A DNA stretch of 64,000 nucleotides from Kitasatospora sp. NA04385 (GTDB lineage Bacteria > Actinomycetota > Actinomycetes > Streptomycetales > Streptomycetaceae), in NCBI RefSeq assembly GCF_013364235.1, contig NZ_CP054919.1:7551603-7615602 (forward strand), in the 5' to 3' direction. The notes beneath the pieces were generated by a model, which did no database searches, was not told where the DNA came from, and saw nothing but the letters and a program-made list of their open reading frames with translations. Each line of letters starts with the position of its first letter. Within the stretch, counting starts at the first letter, position 1. Positions 48,177 to 58,008 of the stretch are shown here, one piece after another. Position numbers and translations under genes: made by a program.

Positions 48177-50516
48177 TCACTCGAAGGCCGCCGCCGCTTC
48201 GCGCAGCGCCCGCACCACCGTCTCCGGGTCGTACGGCGCGGCCGGGCCCGGCAGGTAGGTGACCGAGCGCAGCCCGCCGGTGTAGCGGAAGGAGCGGTGG
48301 CGCTCCCAGACCGGCCAGGACACCGGGGACTTGCGGTCGACGCCGACGCTGATGCCCTGGAACGGCGCCATCCCGATCAGCTGGTGCACCGGCCCGAGCG
48401 CGCCCGTCACCACCCCGTCCACCCGCACCTCGAACGTCCACTTCAGCTCGGCCACCGCCGTCGCCTCCAGCGCCACCAGGTGCGCCCCGGGCGGCAGTTC
48501 GCCCGCGTCGGCCTCGAACAGCTCGCCGTACTGGTTGTACGCCAGCCGCAGCCGCCCGTCCTCCACGTACAGGCTGTAGCCGCCGCCCTGGTCGCCGTGC
48601 GAGAGCAGCACGCCCTGGTCGTCGGCGCCGTGCCGGTCGAGCGCGACCTCCGCGGTGAAGGAGCGGAACGCCACCAGCCGGGAGGAGCGGTAGCGCTCCA
48701 ACTCCGGGGTGCCGGCCAGCAGCGTCACCGGGCGGCGCAGCGCCTCCTCCTCCGGGTTGCGCAGCACGAAGCCGCCGGAGGCGTCGGCCAGCGGGAAGAC
48801 CCCGTTGCGCCAGGCCGCGTCCTCCCAGGCCTGCGACAACTCCTTGACCAGGTCGGGGTGTTCGGCCGACAGGTCGTGGATCTCGGTCGGGTCGGTGCGC
48901 AGGTCGTACAGCGCCCACTCGCCGTCGTCGTAGGGCGCGCCGGGCCGGTGCAGGGTCACCAGCTTCCAGCCGTCCCGGTAGTACGAGCGGTTGCCGGTCA
49001 TCTCGCAGTACTGCTCGCGGTGGGTGGACGGCGCGTCGGCGGCCCGCAGCACGGACGCGAACGACACCCCGTCCAGCTCCTGCACCGGCACCCCGCCGCG
49101 CTCCACCGGCCGCTGCACGCCCGCGAGTTCGAGCAACGTGGGCAGCAGGTCGGTGACGTACTGGTACTGGCCGCGCACCCCGTCGTCGCCCGCCGCGCGC
49201 GGCAGCCCGGCCGGCCAGGACAGCACGAACGGGACGCGCACGCCGCCCGCGTAGGTCTGGCCCTTGTACAGCCGGAACGGCGTGTTGGAGGCCATGCCCC
49301 AGCCGCGCGGGTAGTGCACCAGCGACTGCGGGCCGCCGATCAGGTCGATCTCCCGCTGCACGTCCGGGTTCCAGTCGGCGGGCAGGTTCGGGTGGTGGAC
49401 GAAGCGGCTGAAGTAGCTGCGGGTGCCCTCCGCGCCGCCCTCGCCGGTGCCGCCGTTGTCGGAGGTGAACACCACGATGGTGTTGTCGAGTTCGCCCAGC
49501 TGCTCCAGCACGTCGGTCAGCCGGCCCAGGTTCCGGTCGACGCTGTCGACCATCGCGGCGTACACCTCCATGTAGCGGGCGTACAACTTCCGCTGCACCT
49601 CGTCGAGTTCGTCCCAGGCCCCGACCTCGTACCCGGCCTCGCCGTTGCGCTCCGGCAGTTCGGTGCCGGGCGGGAAGTGCCCGGCCGCCAGCTGCCGGGC
49701 GAAGCGCCGCTCGCGCAGCTCGTCCCAGCCGCCGTCGTAGCGGCCCCGGTGCCGTTCCAGGTCCTCCGGCTTGGCCTGGAGCGGGCCGTGCACCGCGTTG
49801 TGCGCCAGGTAGAGGAAGAACGGCTTGTCGGCGTCGTGCGCCCGCAGCGACTTCACCATGCCGATCGCCTGGTCGGTGATGTCGTCGGTGTAGTAGTAGC
49901 CGTCCGGGAACTCGTCGATGTCCAGCGGCGAGTTGTCCCGCACCAGCTGGTGCGGGTGGAACAGGCTGGTCAGGCCCTCCAGCACCCCGTAGTACTGGTC
50001 GAAGCCCTTCTGCAGCGGCCAGTTGGCCCGGTCGTCGGCCGCCGAGGAGGCCGAGTCCCGGGTCAGGTGCCACTTGCCGACCGCGTACGTGGCGTACCCG
50101 GCGTCGTGCAGGGTCTGCGCCAGGGTGGGGACATCGCCCGCGATCTCCATCCCGTACCCGGGGAAGCCGGGGTCGGCGTTGGCCACGAACGAGTACCCCA
50201 CCCGGTGCGGGTTCAGGCCGGTCAGCAGCGCGGCCCGGGCCGGCGAGCACAGCGGCATGGTGTGGTAGTTGGCGAGCTTCACGCCCCGCTCGGCCAGCGA
50301 GTCCAGGGTCGGCGTCGGCACCTCCGAGCCGAACGGCCCGATGTCGCTGTAGCCCAGGTCGTCCACCAGCACCACCACCACGTTCGGCGCCCCCGCGCGC
50401 GGCCGCACCCGGCGCGGCCAGGACGGCACCGACTCGCCGAACGTCCGCCCCACCCGCCCGGGGAAGCCCTCGTACGGGTCGCGGCGGGTGCGGCCGCTCT
50501 CGTCGCTCTCGCTCAC
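48177..50516 (-). CDS. arylsulfatase (formylglycine-dependent, cytoplasmic)
   Basis: 779 residues. The sulfatase signature is PLCSPARAALLTGLNPHRVG with Cys90 as the site converted to formylglycine, VVVVLVDDLGYSDIG gives the two metal aspartates (52, 53), and YAVGKWHLT and VFTSDNGGTGEGG complete the active site. A C-terminal beta-sandwich of about 170 residues follows. There is no signal peptide, so it acts in the cytoplasm on imported sulfate esters, releasing sulfate. It is the last gene of an operon with a peptide-type ABC transporter, and its ATG overlaps the transporter ATPase stop by four bases. Confidence 0.93.
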   Translation of the reverse strand: MSESDESGRTRRDPYEGFPGRVGRTFGESVPSWPRRVRPRAGAPNVVVVLVDDLGYSDIGPFGSEVPTPTLDSLAERGVKLANYHTMPLCSPARAALLTGLNPHRVGYSFVANADPGFPGYGMEIAGDVPTLAQTLHDAGYATYAVGKWHLTRDSASSAADDRANWPLQKGFDQYYGVLEGLTSLFHPHQLVRDNSPLDIDEFPDGYYYTDDITDQAIGMVKSLRAHDADKPFFLYLAHNAVHGPLQAKPEDLERHRGRYDGGWDELRERRFARQLAAGHFPPGTELPERNGEAGYEVGAWDELDEVQRKLYARYMEVYAAMVDSVDRNLGRLTDVLEQLGELDNTIVVFTSDNGGTGEGGAEGTRSYFSRFVHHPNLPADWNPDVQREIDLIGGPQSLVHYPRGWGMASNTPFRLYKGQTYAGGVRVPFVLSWPAGLPRAAGDDGVRGQYQYVTDLLPTLLELAGVQRPVERGGVPVQELDGVSFASVLRAADAPSTHREQYCEMTGNRSYYRDGWKLVTLHRPGAPYDDGEWALYDLRTDPTEIHDLSAEHPDLVKELSQAWEDAAWRNGVFPLADASGGFVLRNPEEEALRRPVTLLAGTPELERYRSSRLVAFRSFTAEVALDRHGADDQGVLLSHGDQGGGYSLYVEDGRLRLAYNQYGELFEADAGELPPGAHLVALEATAVAELKWTFEVRVDGVVTGALGPVHQLIGMAPFQGISVGVDRKSPVSWPVWERHRSFRYTGGLRSVTYLPGPAAPYDPETVVRALREAAAAFE

Positions 50517-52204
50517 AGCAGGCTCCCGGACGTCGTGGTGGGAAGGGTCGTGGTGGGAAGGGACGGGACGGCCGCCAACAGCTCGGCCGTGTAAGGGTGT
50601 TCGGGAGCGGTGATCACCCGGTCGGCCGGGCCGCTCTCCACGATCCGGCCGCGGTGCAGCACCGCGATCCGGTGGCTGACCTGCCGGACCACCGCCAGGT
50701 CGTGCGCGATGAACAGCACCGCCAGGCCCAACTCCCGTTGCAGGCGCGCCAGCAGGTCGATCACCTGGGCCTGGATCGACACGTCCAGCGCCGACACCGG
50801 CTCGTCGCAGACCAGCACGCTCGGCTGCGGCGCCAGCGCCCGGGCGATGCCGATCCGCTGCCGCTGGCCGCCGGAGAACTCGCGCGGCGAACGGGCCGCC
50901 GCCGACGCCTCCAGGCCCACCTGCTCCAGCAGTTCGGCCACCCGGGCCTGCCGCTGCGCCCGGTCGCCGATCCGGTGCGCGATCAGCGGCTCGGCGATGA
51001 TCCGGCCCACCGTCAGCCGCGGGTTCAGCGAGGCGTACGGGTCCTGGAAGACCATCTGGACCTCCCGCCGGGCCCGGCGGCCGTCCAGCGGCTCCCCGGC
51101 GAAGGTGATGCCGCCCGCGTCGGGCGCGTGCGCGCCCACCAGGGCCCGGGCCAGCGTCGACTTGCCCGAGCCGGACTCGCCGACCAGGCCCAGCGTCTCG
51201 CCCGGGTGCAGTTCGAGGTCCACCGACTCCAGCGCGGCGGTCCGCCGCCGGCGCGGGCCGTAGCCCTTGGCCAACCCCCGTACCACCAGCAGCGGTTCGG
51301 CGCCCGGGGTGCTGTTCGCGGCCGCCCGGGACGGGGCGTCCAGCCGGGGCACCGCCGCCAGCAGGGACTTGGTGTAGGCGTGCCGGGGATCGGTCAACAG
51401 CCGTTCGGTGCGCCCCTGTTCGACCACCTCGCCGTCGCGCATCACCAGCAGCCGGGAGCAGGTCTCGGCGATCACGCCCAGGTCGTGGCTGATCACCACC
51501 AGCGCGGTGCCGCGCTCCCGGTTGATCCGGGCCAGCAGGCGCAGGATCTGCCGCTGCACGGTCGGGTCCAGCGCGGTGGTCGGCTCGTCCGCGACCAGCA
51601 CCTGGGCGTCGTGCGCCAGCGCCAGGGCGATCATGATGCGCTGGCGCTGGCCGCCGGAGAACTGGTGCGGGAAGTCGCCCAGCCGGTCCGCCGCCTTCGG
51701 CACGCCCACCAGCTCCAGCAACTCCACCGCCCGCAGCGCCCGTTCGGCCTTCGCCCGGGGCCCGCCGTGCGCCCGCAGCGCCTCGTCCAGCTGGCGGCCG
51801 ACCGAGAGCACCGGGTTCAGCGAGGACATCGGGTCCTGGAAGATCATCGCGATCCGCCGGCCGCGCACCGCCCGCAGCGCCTGCTCGGGCAGATCGGCCA
51901 GGTCCTGCCCGTCCAGCTCCACCGCCCCGCCGGTGATCCGGCCGCCGGCGGGCAGCATCCGCAGCAGCGCCAGCGCGGTGGTCGACTTGCCGGACCCGGA
52001 CTCGCCGACGATCCCCAGGCTCTCCCCGGCGCCCAGCGCGAAGTCCACCCCGCGCACCGCGGCCCGCTCCCCGAAGCAGACGCGCAGCTCGCGCACCCGC
52101 AGCAACTCGGCGGTGGGGGAGGGGGGTTGCTCCTCCAGTGGAGGACGGTCGATCAGTTCGGTCATCGTGCTGCCCTCCGGCTCGGATCGGGTTCCGGTGC
52201 TCAT
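50513..52204 (-). CDS. fused dipeptide-type ABC transporter ATPase (DppD-DppF)
   Basis: 563 residues with two complete ATPase units. Unit 1 has Walker A GESGSGKSTTALALL, signature FSGGQRQRIMIALAL and Walker B VLVADEPTTALD; unit 2 has GESGSGKSTLARALV, FSGGQRQRIGIARAL and VLVCDEPVSALD. Both carry the oligopeptide-type C-terminal extension. It energises the two permeases upstream. The substrate is probably a sulfate ester or other organosulfur anion rather than a peptide, because the sulfatase overlaps its end and a TauD-like dioxygenase heads the operon (inference). ATG 52204 overlaps the stop of the permease. Confidence 0.93.
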   Translation of the reverse strand: MSTGTRSEPEGSTMTELIDRPPLEEQPPSPTAELLRVRELRVCFGERAAVRGVDFALGAGESLGIVGESGSGKSTTALALLRMLPAGGRITGGAVELDGQDLADLPEQALRAVRGRRIAMIFQDPMSSLNPVLSVGRQLDEALRAHGGPRAKAERALRAVELLELVGVPKAADRLGDFPHQFSGGQRQRIMIALALAHDAQVLVADEPTTALDPTVQRQILRLLARINRERGTALVVISHDLGVIAETCSRLLVMRDGEVVEQGRTERLLTDPRHAYTKSLLAAVPRLDAPSRAAANSTPGAEPLLVVRGLAKGYGPRRRRTAALESVDLELHPGETLGLVGESGSGKSTLARALVGAHAPDAGGITFAGEPLDGRRARREVQMVFQDPYASLNPRLTVGRIIAEPLIAHRIGDRAQRQARVAELLEQVGLEASAAARSPREFSGGQRQRIGIARALAPQPSVLVCDEPVSALDVSIQAQVIDLLARLQRELGLAVLFIAHDLAVVRQVSHRIAVLHRGRIVESGPADRVITAPEHPYTAELLAAVPSLPTTTLPTTTSGSLL

Positions 52205-53046
52205 GCGCGCGCTCCCCGGTTCAGCGCCTCGGCCAGCAGGGTGAAGCCGAGGACGAGTGCGGTGGTGACGGCGAGCGGGGCGGCGGCCAGCAGCGGGTTC
52301 GTGTCCAGGTAGGCGACCGAGCCGCTGATCAGGCTGCCCAGGGTGGGCTCCGGCGGGCGGACGCCCAGGCCGAGGAAGCTGAGCGCGCCCTCGATGAACA
52401 CGCCCACCGACAGGGCGACCGCGCCCTGCACGATCAGCGGGTCCACCGCGTTCGGCAGCACGTGCCGCAGCAGCACCCGGGCCCGGCCCGCACCGCCGAC
52501 CCGGGCGGCCAGCGCGTACTCGCGCTCCCGCTGCACCAGCACGCCGGCCCGCAACTGCCGCCCGAAGTACGGCACTTCGGCCAGCGCGATGATGATCACC
52601 ACCGGCCAGCGGCCCGGTCCGAGGATCGCCGTCACCGCCAGGCCGAGGATCAGCCCGGGAAAGGACAGCACCAGGTCGAACAGCCGCTGCACCACCAGGT
52701 CGGCGGCCCGCGAGGTGGCCGCCAGCAGGGCCAGCGCCGCACCGGCCAGCGCGCCCGCCGGGACGGCCGTCAGGATGATCGACAGGTCGGTGAGGATGCC
52801 GTGCAGGATCCGGCTGAGCAGGTCCCGCCCGATGTCGTCGGTGCCCAGCGGGTGCACCCCGCTCGGGCCGGCCAACGCCTGCGGGCCCTGCGCGTCGGGG
52901 TCGGCGTCGGTCAGCCAGGGCGCCAGCAGCCCGGCCAGCGCCACCGTCCCGACCAGCACCAGCCCGGTGACGCCCCGCCAGGTCAGCAGCCCGGCCACGT
53001 AGCGGTTGCGCGAACGGGCAACCAGGGGAAAGGAGATCGTGGTCAT
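52201..53046 (-). CDS. ABC transporter permease, DppC type
   Basis: 281 residues with about six membrane helices. The N-terminal segment (VTGLVLVGTVALAGLLAPWL), GTDDIGRDLLSRILHGI and the EAA loop (YALAARVGGAGRARVLLRHV then LPNA) are typical of the DppC/OppC family. It forms the channel with the DppB-type subunit encoded seven bases upstream. Confidence 0.93.
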   Translation of the reverse strand: MTTISFPLVARSRNRYVAGLLTWRGVTGLVLVGTVALAGLLAPWLTDADPDAQGPQALAGPSGVHPLGTDDIGRDLLSRILHGILTDLSIILTAVPAGALAGAALALLAATSRAADLVVQRLFDLVLSFPGLILGLAVTAILGPGRWPVVIIIALAEVPYFGRQLRAGVLVQREREYALAARVGGAGRARVLLRHVLPNAVDPLIVQGAVALSVGVFIEGALSFLGLGVRPPEPTLGSLISGSVAYLDTNPLLAAAPLAVTTALVLGFTLLAEALNRGARA

Positions 53047-53053
53047 CGTGTCG

Positions 53054-53998
53054 TCACTCCCACCGCACGCGCGGGTCGAGCCAGGAGTACAGCAGGTCGG
53101 TGAGCAGTTGCACGGCCACGTAGCCGGCCACCACCAGCAGCAGCAGGTCCTGCACCACCGGGTAGTCGCGGCGCGAGACGCCCTGCTCGATCAGCTGGCC
53201 GAGACCCGGCCAGGCGAAGATCCGTTCCACCACCACCGCGCCCGCGATCAGCTGCCCGATCTGCAGGCCCAGCACCGTCACGGCGGGCGGCAGCGCGTTC
53301 GGCAGCGCGTGCCGCCACAGGATCCGGCGGCGCGGCACGCCCAGCGCCGTCGCGGTGCGCACGTAGTCCTCGCCGAGCGCCCGCTCCAGCCCGTCCTGCA
53401 GGTAGCGGGCCAGGATCGCCGCGCTCGGCAGCGCCAGGCACAGCGCCGGCAGCGCCAGGTACTGCACCGCCAGGTCCGGCGCGTCGAACAGCGAGGCGTG
53501 CCCCCCGGCCGGCAGCAGGCCCAGGCCCACCGCGAACACCAGCACCAGCAGCACCCCGGTGACGAACGGCGGCACCGCCAGCGCCCCCGTGGTCAGCGCC
53601 CGCAGCGCCCCCGCCAGGGCCCGCCGCCGCGCCGACACCGCGTACAGCGCCGTCGGCACCGCCAGCACCACCACCAGCAGCAGCGCGGCGAGGGTCAGCT
53701 GGAAGGTCGCGGCCAGGCCGTCCCCGATCAGCTCGGACACCTGCCCGCCGATCGCGTAGCTCGGCCCGAGGTCGCCCGTCAGCACCTGCCCCAGCCAGTG
53801 CAGGTACTGCGAGAGCAGCGGCGCGTCCAGCCCCAGCCGCTCCCGGATCGCCGCGACGGTCGCGGGCGAGGCGTCCGGCCCGGCCAGCGTGGTCGCCGGG
53901 TCGCCCGGGATCAGCCGCAGCATCAGGAACACCGTGAACGAGGCGGCCACCAGCACCGCCAGCCCGCTCGGCAGCCGTTTGAACAGGAAGGTCCGCAC
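53054..53998 (-). CDS. ABC transporter permease, DppB type
   Basis: 314 residues. The N-terminus TFLFKRLPSGLAVLVAASFT and the segment LRLIPGDPATTLAGPDASPA are standard for DppB, and the EAA loop is DYVRTATALGVPRRRILWRH with LPNALPP. It starts three bases after the substrate-binding protein stop and runs into the DppC gene, so it is in the middle of the operon. Confidence 0.93.
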   Translation of the reverse strand: MRTFLFKRLPSGLAVLVAASFTVFLMLRLIPGDPATTLAGPDASPATVAAIRERLGLDAPLLSQYLHWLGQVLTGDLGPSYAIGGQVSELIGDGLAATFQLTLAALLLVVVLAVPTALYAVSARRRALAGALRALTTGALAVPPFVTGVLLVLVFAVGLGLLPAGGHASLFDAPDLAVQYLALPALCLALPSAAILARYLQDGLERALGEDYVRTATALGVPRRRILWRHALPNALPPAVTVLGLQIGQLIAGAVVVERIFAWPGLGQLIEQGVSRRDYPVVQDLLLLVVAGYVAVQLLTDLLYSWLDPRVRWE

Positions 53999-54001
53999 GG
54001 C

Positions 54002-55612
54002 TCAGCCCGCCAGGTACGCGTCGTCGAGGTTCAGGTACGAGTACTTGTTGAGCGTCACCCCGCGCACCTGCGCGCCCGCGACCTCCACCAGGCCGGCGAT
54101 CGCCAGGTCGACGATGAACTGCTCGTCCAGCAGGATGTCCGTCACCCGCTGGTACAGCGCCTTCGCCTCCGGGCTGTCCGCGTCCGAGCGGTTCCAGGCC
54201 TGCTGCACCGCCGCGGTGTACTCCGGGGAGGAGAACTTCGAGGTGTTCTTCGCCTCGTTGAACGGGTACGCGCTGACCGCCAGCGTCGCCGGGTGCGCCT
54301 GCGAGAAGCTGTGGCTGAGCGTCCACAGTGCCGGCATGGACTGGGAGATCAGCTGCTTCTGCATGGTCGGCGAGTCCACCGGCTGCAGCTGCACCTCGAT
54401 CCCGACCTGCTTCAGGTCGTACTGCAGGATCTGCGCGACCGCCGTCGACCCGGCGTCCGACTGGTGCGCCAGCGGCAGCGACAGCGAGGTCACCCCGGCC
54501 TCCTTCAGCAGCGCCTTCGCCTTCTCCGGGTCGTGGTGGTAGCGCTTCGCGTCCTCCTCCCGGTACGCGGGCGAGGACTTCGGCCACGGCACCGAGGAGA
54601 CCGTCGCGTACCCGCCCAGCGCCTGCTGCACCAGCCGGTCCCGGTCGATCGCCCAGGCGATGGCCTGCCGCACCCGCTTGTCCTGGACCTCCGGGAAGGA
54701 CAGGTTCGCGCCGATGTAGAACGCGCCCGCGCCGGTGTCGTACTGGGTGATCCGGAACCGCTTGTCGTCCTTCAGCGTCGCCACGTCCTTGCCGCGCACC
54801 GCGTACGTCAGCTGGGTCTGGCCGGTCTTCACCGAGGACAGCAGCGTCTCCGCCTGCGGGATCACCTTGATCTCCACCCCGTCCAGGTACGGGCGGCCCG
54901 GGTTCCAGTACTTGTCGTTGCGGGCGAAGCTCAGCGAGGAGCCCGGCTTGCGGTCGGTGAAGGTGAACGGCCCGGTGCCGATCAACTTGGTGCCCGCCAC
55001 CGCGTCCTCGACCGACTCCGCATCCGGGATGATCATGAACTCGAAGAGGTCGAACAGGTTGGACACCTGGTGCGCCAGCACCAGCGTCAGCTCGAAGTCG
55101 CCGTTCTTGCGGAAGTCCGCCACGGTCAGCGCCGTCGCCCGCAACTGGGCCGAACGCACCGGGTTCTGCAGGTTCTTGATCGCGAACACCACGTCGTCCG
55201 CGGTGAACCTCCGCCCGCTGTGGAACGTGACGTCGTCGCGCAGCTTCAGCGTCACGCTCAGCCCGTCCGCCGCCACCTCCCAGCTCTTCGCCAGCTCCGG
55301 CTGCGGGCGCAACTGCTCGTCGTAGCGGGTCAGCGTGTTGAACACCAGCCGCTGGAGCAGCGAGTTGGCGCTCTGCGCGAACAGCAGGGCCGGGGTGAAG
55401 TCGACCCCGACGCCCACCGTCAGCACCCCGCCCCGGCGCGGCGACGCCGCACCGCCCGACGCCGCGTCCGCCCCCGGCGAGGCGTCCGCCGCCGAACGGC
55501 AGGCCGACAGCGCCAGCAGACCGGTACCCGCCAGGGCGCCGCGCAGCAGCGCCCGGCGCGAGATCGCGGAGAGGGGGAGCGGGCCACCGGAGCCGGCGGA
55601 GAACGCGTTCAT
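54002..55612 (-). CDS. ABC transporter substrate-binding lipoprotein (SBP_bac_5 family)
   Basis: 536 residues. The N-terminus has twin arginines (SAISRRALLRGALAGTGLLA) and a lipobox LSAC at about residue 40, so it is probably a Tat-exported lipoprotein. The mature part has GVLTVGVGVDFTPALLFAQS, LAKSWEVAADGLSVTLKLRD, DVTFHSGRRFTADDVVFAIK and RQAIAWAIDRDRLVQQALGG, the extracytoplasmic peptide/nickel-binding protein family. It captures the substrate for the DppB/C/D-F transporter. ATG 55612 has AAGGA nine bases upstream. The preceding ROK gene ends 71 bases away. Confidence 0.93.
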   Translation of the reverse strand: MNAFSAGSGGPLPLSAISRRALLRGALAGTGLLALSACRSAADASPGADAASGGAASPRRGGVLTVGVGVDFTPALLFAQSANSLLQRLVFNTLTRYDEQLRPQPELAKSWEVAADGLSVTLKLRDDVTFHSGRRFTADDVVFAIKNLQNPVRSAQLRATALTVADFRKNGDFELTLVLAHQVSNLFDLFEFMIIPDAESVEDAVAGTKLIGTGPFTFTDRKPGSSLSFARNDKYWNPGRPYLDGVEIKVIPQAETLLSSVKTGQTQLTYAVRGKDVATLKDDKRFRITQYDTGAGAFYIGANLSFPEVQDKRVRQAIAWAIDRDRLVQQALGGYATVSSVPWPKSSPAYREEDAKRYHHDPEKAKALLKEAGVTSLSLPLAHQSDAGSTAVAQILQYDLKQVGIEVQLQPVDSPTMQKQLISQSMPALWTLSHSFSQAHPATLAVSAYPFNEAKNTSKFSSPEYTAAVQQAWNRSDADSPEAKALYQRVTDILLDEQFIVDLAIAGLVEVAGAQVRGVTLNKYSYLNLDDAYLAG

Positions 55613-55683
55613 GATCAATAGTCCTTCGGAATAAGCGAGTTCGGATGGGTCGGAGGGTTTCGGAGGATCGGGGGTCCGCGGAG

Positions 55684-56932
55684 TCAGCGGCCCGGCAGCG
55701 GACGGGCGTACAGCTCGGCCAGCACCGGCGCGCAGGCCGCCACCGCCAGCGCGTCCGCGCCGAAGCGCTGCGCCACCAGCAGCGAGGCGTCCCGGTGCAG
55801 GTGCGAGCGGAGTGCGAACTCCGCGCGCACCGCGTCCAGGTAGACCGGGTCGGCCAGCGCGAAGGTCTCGGTCAGCACCAGCAGGTCCGGGTTGACCACG
55901 TCGGCCAGCAGGGCCAGCGCCCCGCCCACCACCCGGGCCCGCTCCCGCACCAGCGCGTCGGCCCGCGGATCGCCGGAGCGGACGGCCGCCAGCAGCAGCC
56001 CCCGGTCCGGCCGGGCGATCACCCCCTGCGCGGTGGCGGCCTCGAACAGCGTGTCGTCCGAGGCCGCCACCGACAGGCAGCCGCTGCGGCCGCAGTGACA
56101 TCGCGCCGTGCTGCCCGGCACCGGCAGGTGGCCGCCGTCACCGGTCACCGACGGCGGACCCTGGTGCACCGTCCCGGCCACCGAGATGGACGCGTCCACC
56201 ACGTGGCCCACGAACAGCTGCACCATCGAGCGCCGGGCCGCCGGATCGCCGAACAGCACCTCCGCGGCGGCCAGCGCCCGGGCGTGGTTGTCCACCCGCA
56301 CCGGCAGCCCGGTCGCCCGCTCCAGCAGCTCCCGCAACGGCACCTCCCGCCAGCCCAGCGGCTCGTGGCGCACCGTCACCCCGCGCTCGGCGTCCACCGC
56401 GCCGCCGGTCACCGCGCCCAGCCCCAGCACCCGCCGACCGCTCCCGGCCGGCGCGGCCTGCAGCCGCGGCCAGCAGCCGGGGCAGCCGGGCCAGCAGCGC
56501 CTTCAGCACCGCCGACCCGCGCCGCCCGCCGTTCGGCAGCTCCTGCCGGAACAGCACCCGGCCGCGCAGGTCCAGCAGCGCGAAGGTGCTGTACGGCAGG
56601 CCCACGTGCAGCCCGGCCACCGCCAGGCGCTCCGCGTCCACCTCCAGCGGCAGCTGCGGACGGCCCCGCACCCCCGGCGCGGCGACCGCCAACTCCGGTC
56701 GCTCCGCCAGCAGTTCGAGCCGCAGCAGATCCACCACCTGGCGGGAGACCGCCGCCGCGCTCAGCCCGGTCAGCCGGGCCACCGTGCTGCGTGCCACCGG
56801 CCCGTGGTCCAGCACCGCCCGCAGCACGGTGGCCGCGTTCGCCTCCCGGCGGTCGTCCCCGGGCCGGGTCGCCGGTCGTGGGGCGGGGCGCGGGACGGGG
56901 ACGGCCGGGATGCTGCGGACGGTGCCGTTCAC
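55684..56932 (-). pseudogene. ROK-family regulator interrupted by a frameshift
   Basis: The first frame (56932 down to about 56470) encodes a winged helix (VARSTVARLTGLSAAAVSRQ) and the start of a ROK domain (LAVAGLHVGLPYSTFALLDL). The second frame (about 56480 to 55684) continues with VLGLGAVTGGAVDAERGVTV, VRVDNHARALAAAEVLFGD and the zinc motif CHCGRSGCLSVAAS. One extra base (or two missing) within 56430-56480, a stretch of GC-rich repeats, separates them. It is either a real mutation or a sequencing error. Intact, it would be the local regulator of the sulfate-ester operon, sitting between the dioxygenase and the transporter. Confidence 0.8.
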
Positions 56933-56966
56933 GGATTCGACTCCTCTGCTCTGCCGGGTGGACCGG

Positions 56967-57956
56967 TCAGGAAACGGGGCCGGACAGCGCCTCGGCCTCC
57001 AGCTCGGCGGCCGGGACCAGGCCCGCCACCCGCGGCGGGTCGGCCGGCTCCAGCAGCCGGCTCGGCTGCCCGTCCACGCCCACCGGCAGGTCGCCGTCCA
57101 GGGTGATCCGGCGCACCAGGCGCGGCTCGTCGCCGTAGTCGTTCACCGCGTAGTGCTGGGTGGCCCGGTTGTCCCAGATCGCCACGTCGCCGACCTGCCA
57201 GTCCCAGCGCACGCTGTTCTCCAGCCGCTCGACGTACCGCTGGAACAGCTCGATCAGCGCCCGGCTGTCCTTGCCGGACACCCCGACGATCTTCTGCGCG
57301 AACGACCCCAGCAGCAGGTGCTTCTCACCCGTCACCGGGTGCACCCGCACCAGCGGGTGCTCGGTCTTGAACGCGGTGGACACGAACACCTGCCGGAACA
57401 GCTTCGCCACCTCGGCGTTGTCGGCCAGCTCCGGCGCCAGCGCCAGGTTCGCCGCGTAGTCGTAGTCGTTGGTGTGCACCGCCCGCAGGCTCTCCGCGAG
57501 CGCCTTCAGCGGCGCCGGCAGGTCCTGGTACGCGGCCGCGGTGTTCGCCCACACCGTGCTGCCGCCCGCCGGCGGCAGCTCCAGCGCCCGCAGGATCGAC
57601 GCCTTCGGGTACGAGGGCACGAACGTCACGTCGGTGTGCCAGTTGTTCGCCCGCACGCCCTTGGTGGCGTCCAGCTCGAAGATGTACCGCCCGTCCGCGC
57701 TCGGCACCGTCGGGTGGAACACCGGCTGCCCCAACAGCCGTGCGAACGCCTCGTGTTCGGCGTCGTCCAGGTGCGCCTGGCCGCGGAAGAACAGCACCTT
57801 GTGCTCGTACAGCGCGGCCTCCAGCGCCGCCACCGTCTCGGCCGGCAGGTCGCCGCCCAGCTTGACGTCGTGGACGACCGCACCGATCCGGCCCGCCGCC
57901 GGGGTCAGCCGCAGCTCGGTCGGGGTGAGGACGGGAGTGGACGTGGAAACGGACAT
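56967..57956 (-). CDS. TauD/AtsK-type Fe(II)/2-oxoglutarate dioxygenase
   Basis: 329 residues of the taurine dioxygenase family. The iron-binding facial triad is His107 and Asp109 (NNWHTDVTF) with the distal His268 (WDNRATQHYAVND), and LVRRITLDGD carries the 2-oxoglutarate arginine (about 282). The segment ASILRALELPPAGGSTVWAN is typical of the alkylsulfatase AtsK branch. It would split alkyl sulfates or sulfonates oxidatively to an aldehyde and sulfate or sulfite. It is the first enzyme of the operon that continues to the arylsulfatase, and lies 149 bases downstream of the polycysteine leader. ATG 57956 is preceded by GGAG. Confidence 0.92.
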   Translation of the reverse strand: MSVSTSTPVLTPTELRLTPAAGRIGAVVHDVKLGGDLPAETVAALEAALYEHKVLFFRGQAHLDDAEHEAFARLLGQPVFHPTVPSADGRYIFELDATKGVRANNWHTDVTFVPSYPKASILRALELPPAGGSTVWANTAAAYQDLPAPLKALAESLRAVHTNDYDYAANLALAPELADNAEVAKLFRQVFVSTAFKTEHPLVRVHPVTGEKHLLLGSFAQKIVGVSGKDSRALIELFQRYVERLENSVRWDWQVGDVAIWDNRATQHYAVNDYGDEPRLVRRITLDGDLPVGVDGQPSRLLEPADPPRVAGLVPAAELEAEALSGPVS

Positions 57957-57990
57957 GGTGGGACTCCTTCGGGGAGGTGGGAACGGCGAC

Positions 57991-58008
57991 GGCGGCACGG
58001 GTGCCGCC
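57991..58008 (-). promoter_or_regulatory. hairpin between leader and dioxygenase (possible attenuator)
   Basis: GGCGGCAC-CC-GTGCCGCC, an eight-base perfect stem, lies about 35 bases upstream of the dioxygenase ATG on the minus-strand mRNA. Further upstream CACGGCG (about 58056-58062) and CGCCGTG (about 58026-58032) can pair instead. This allows alternative structures between the leader stop and the gene. Confidence 0.45.
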
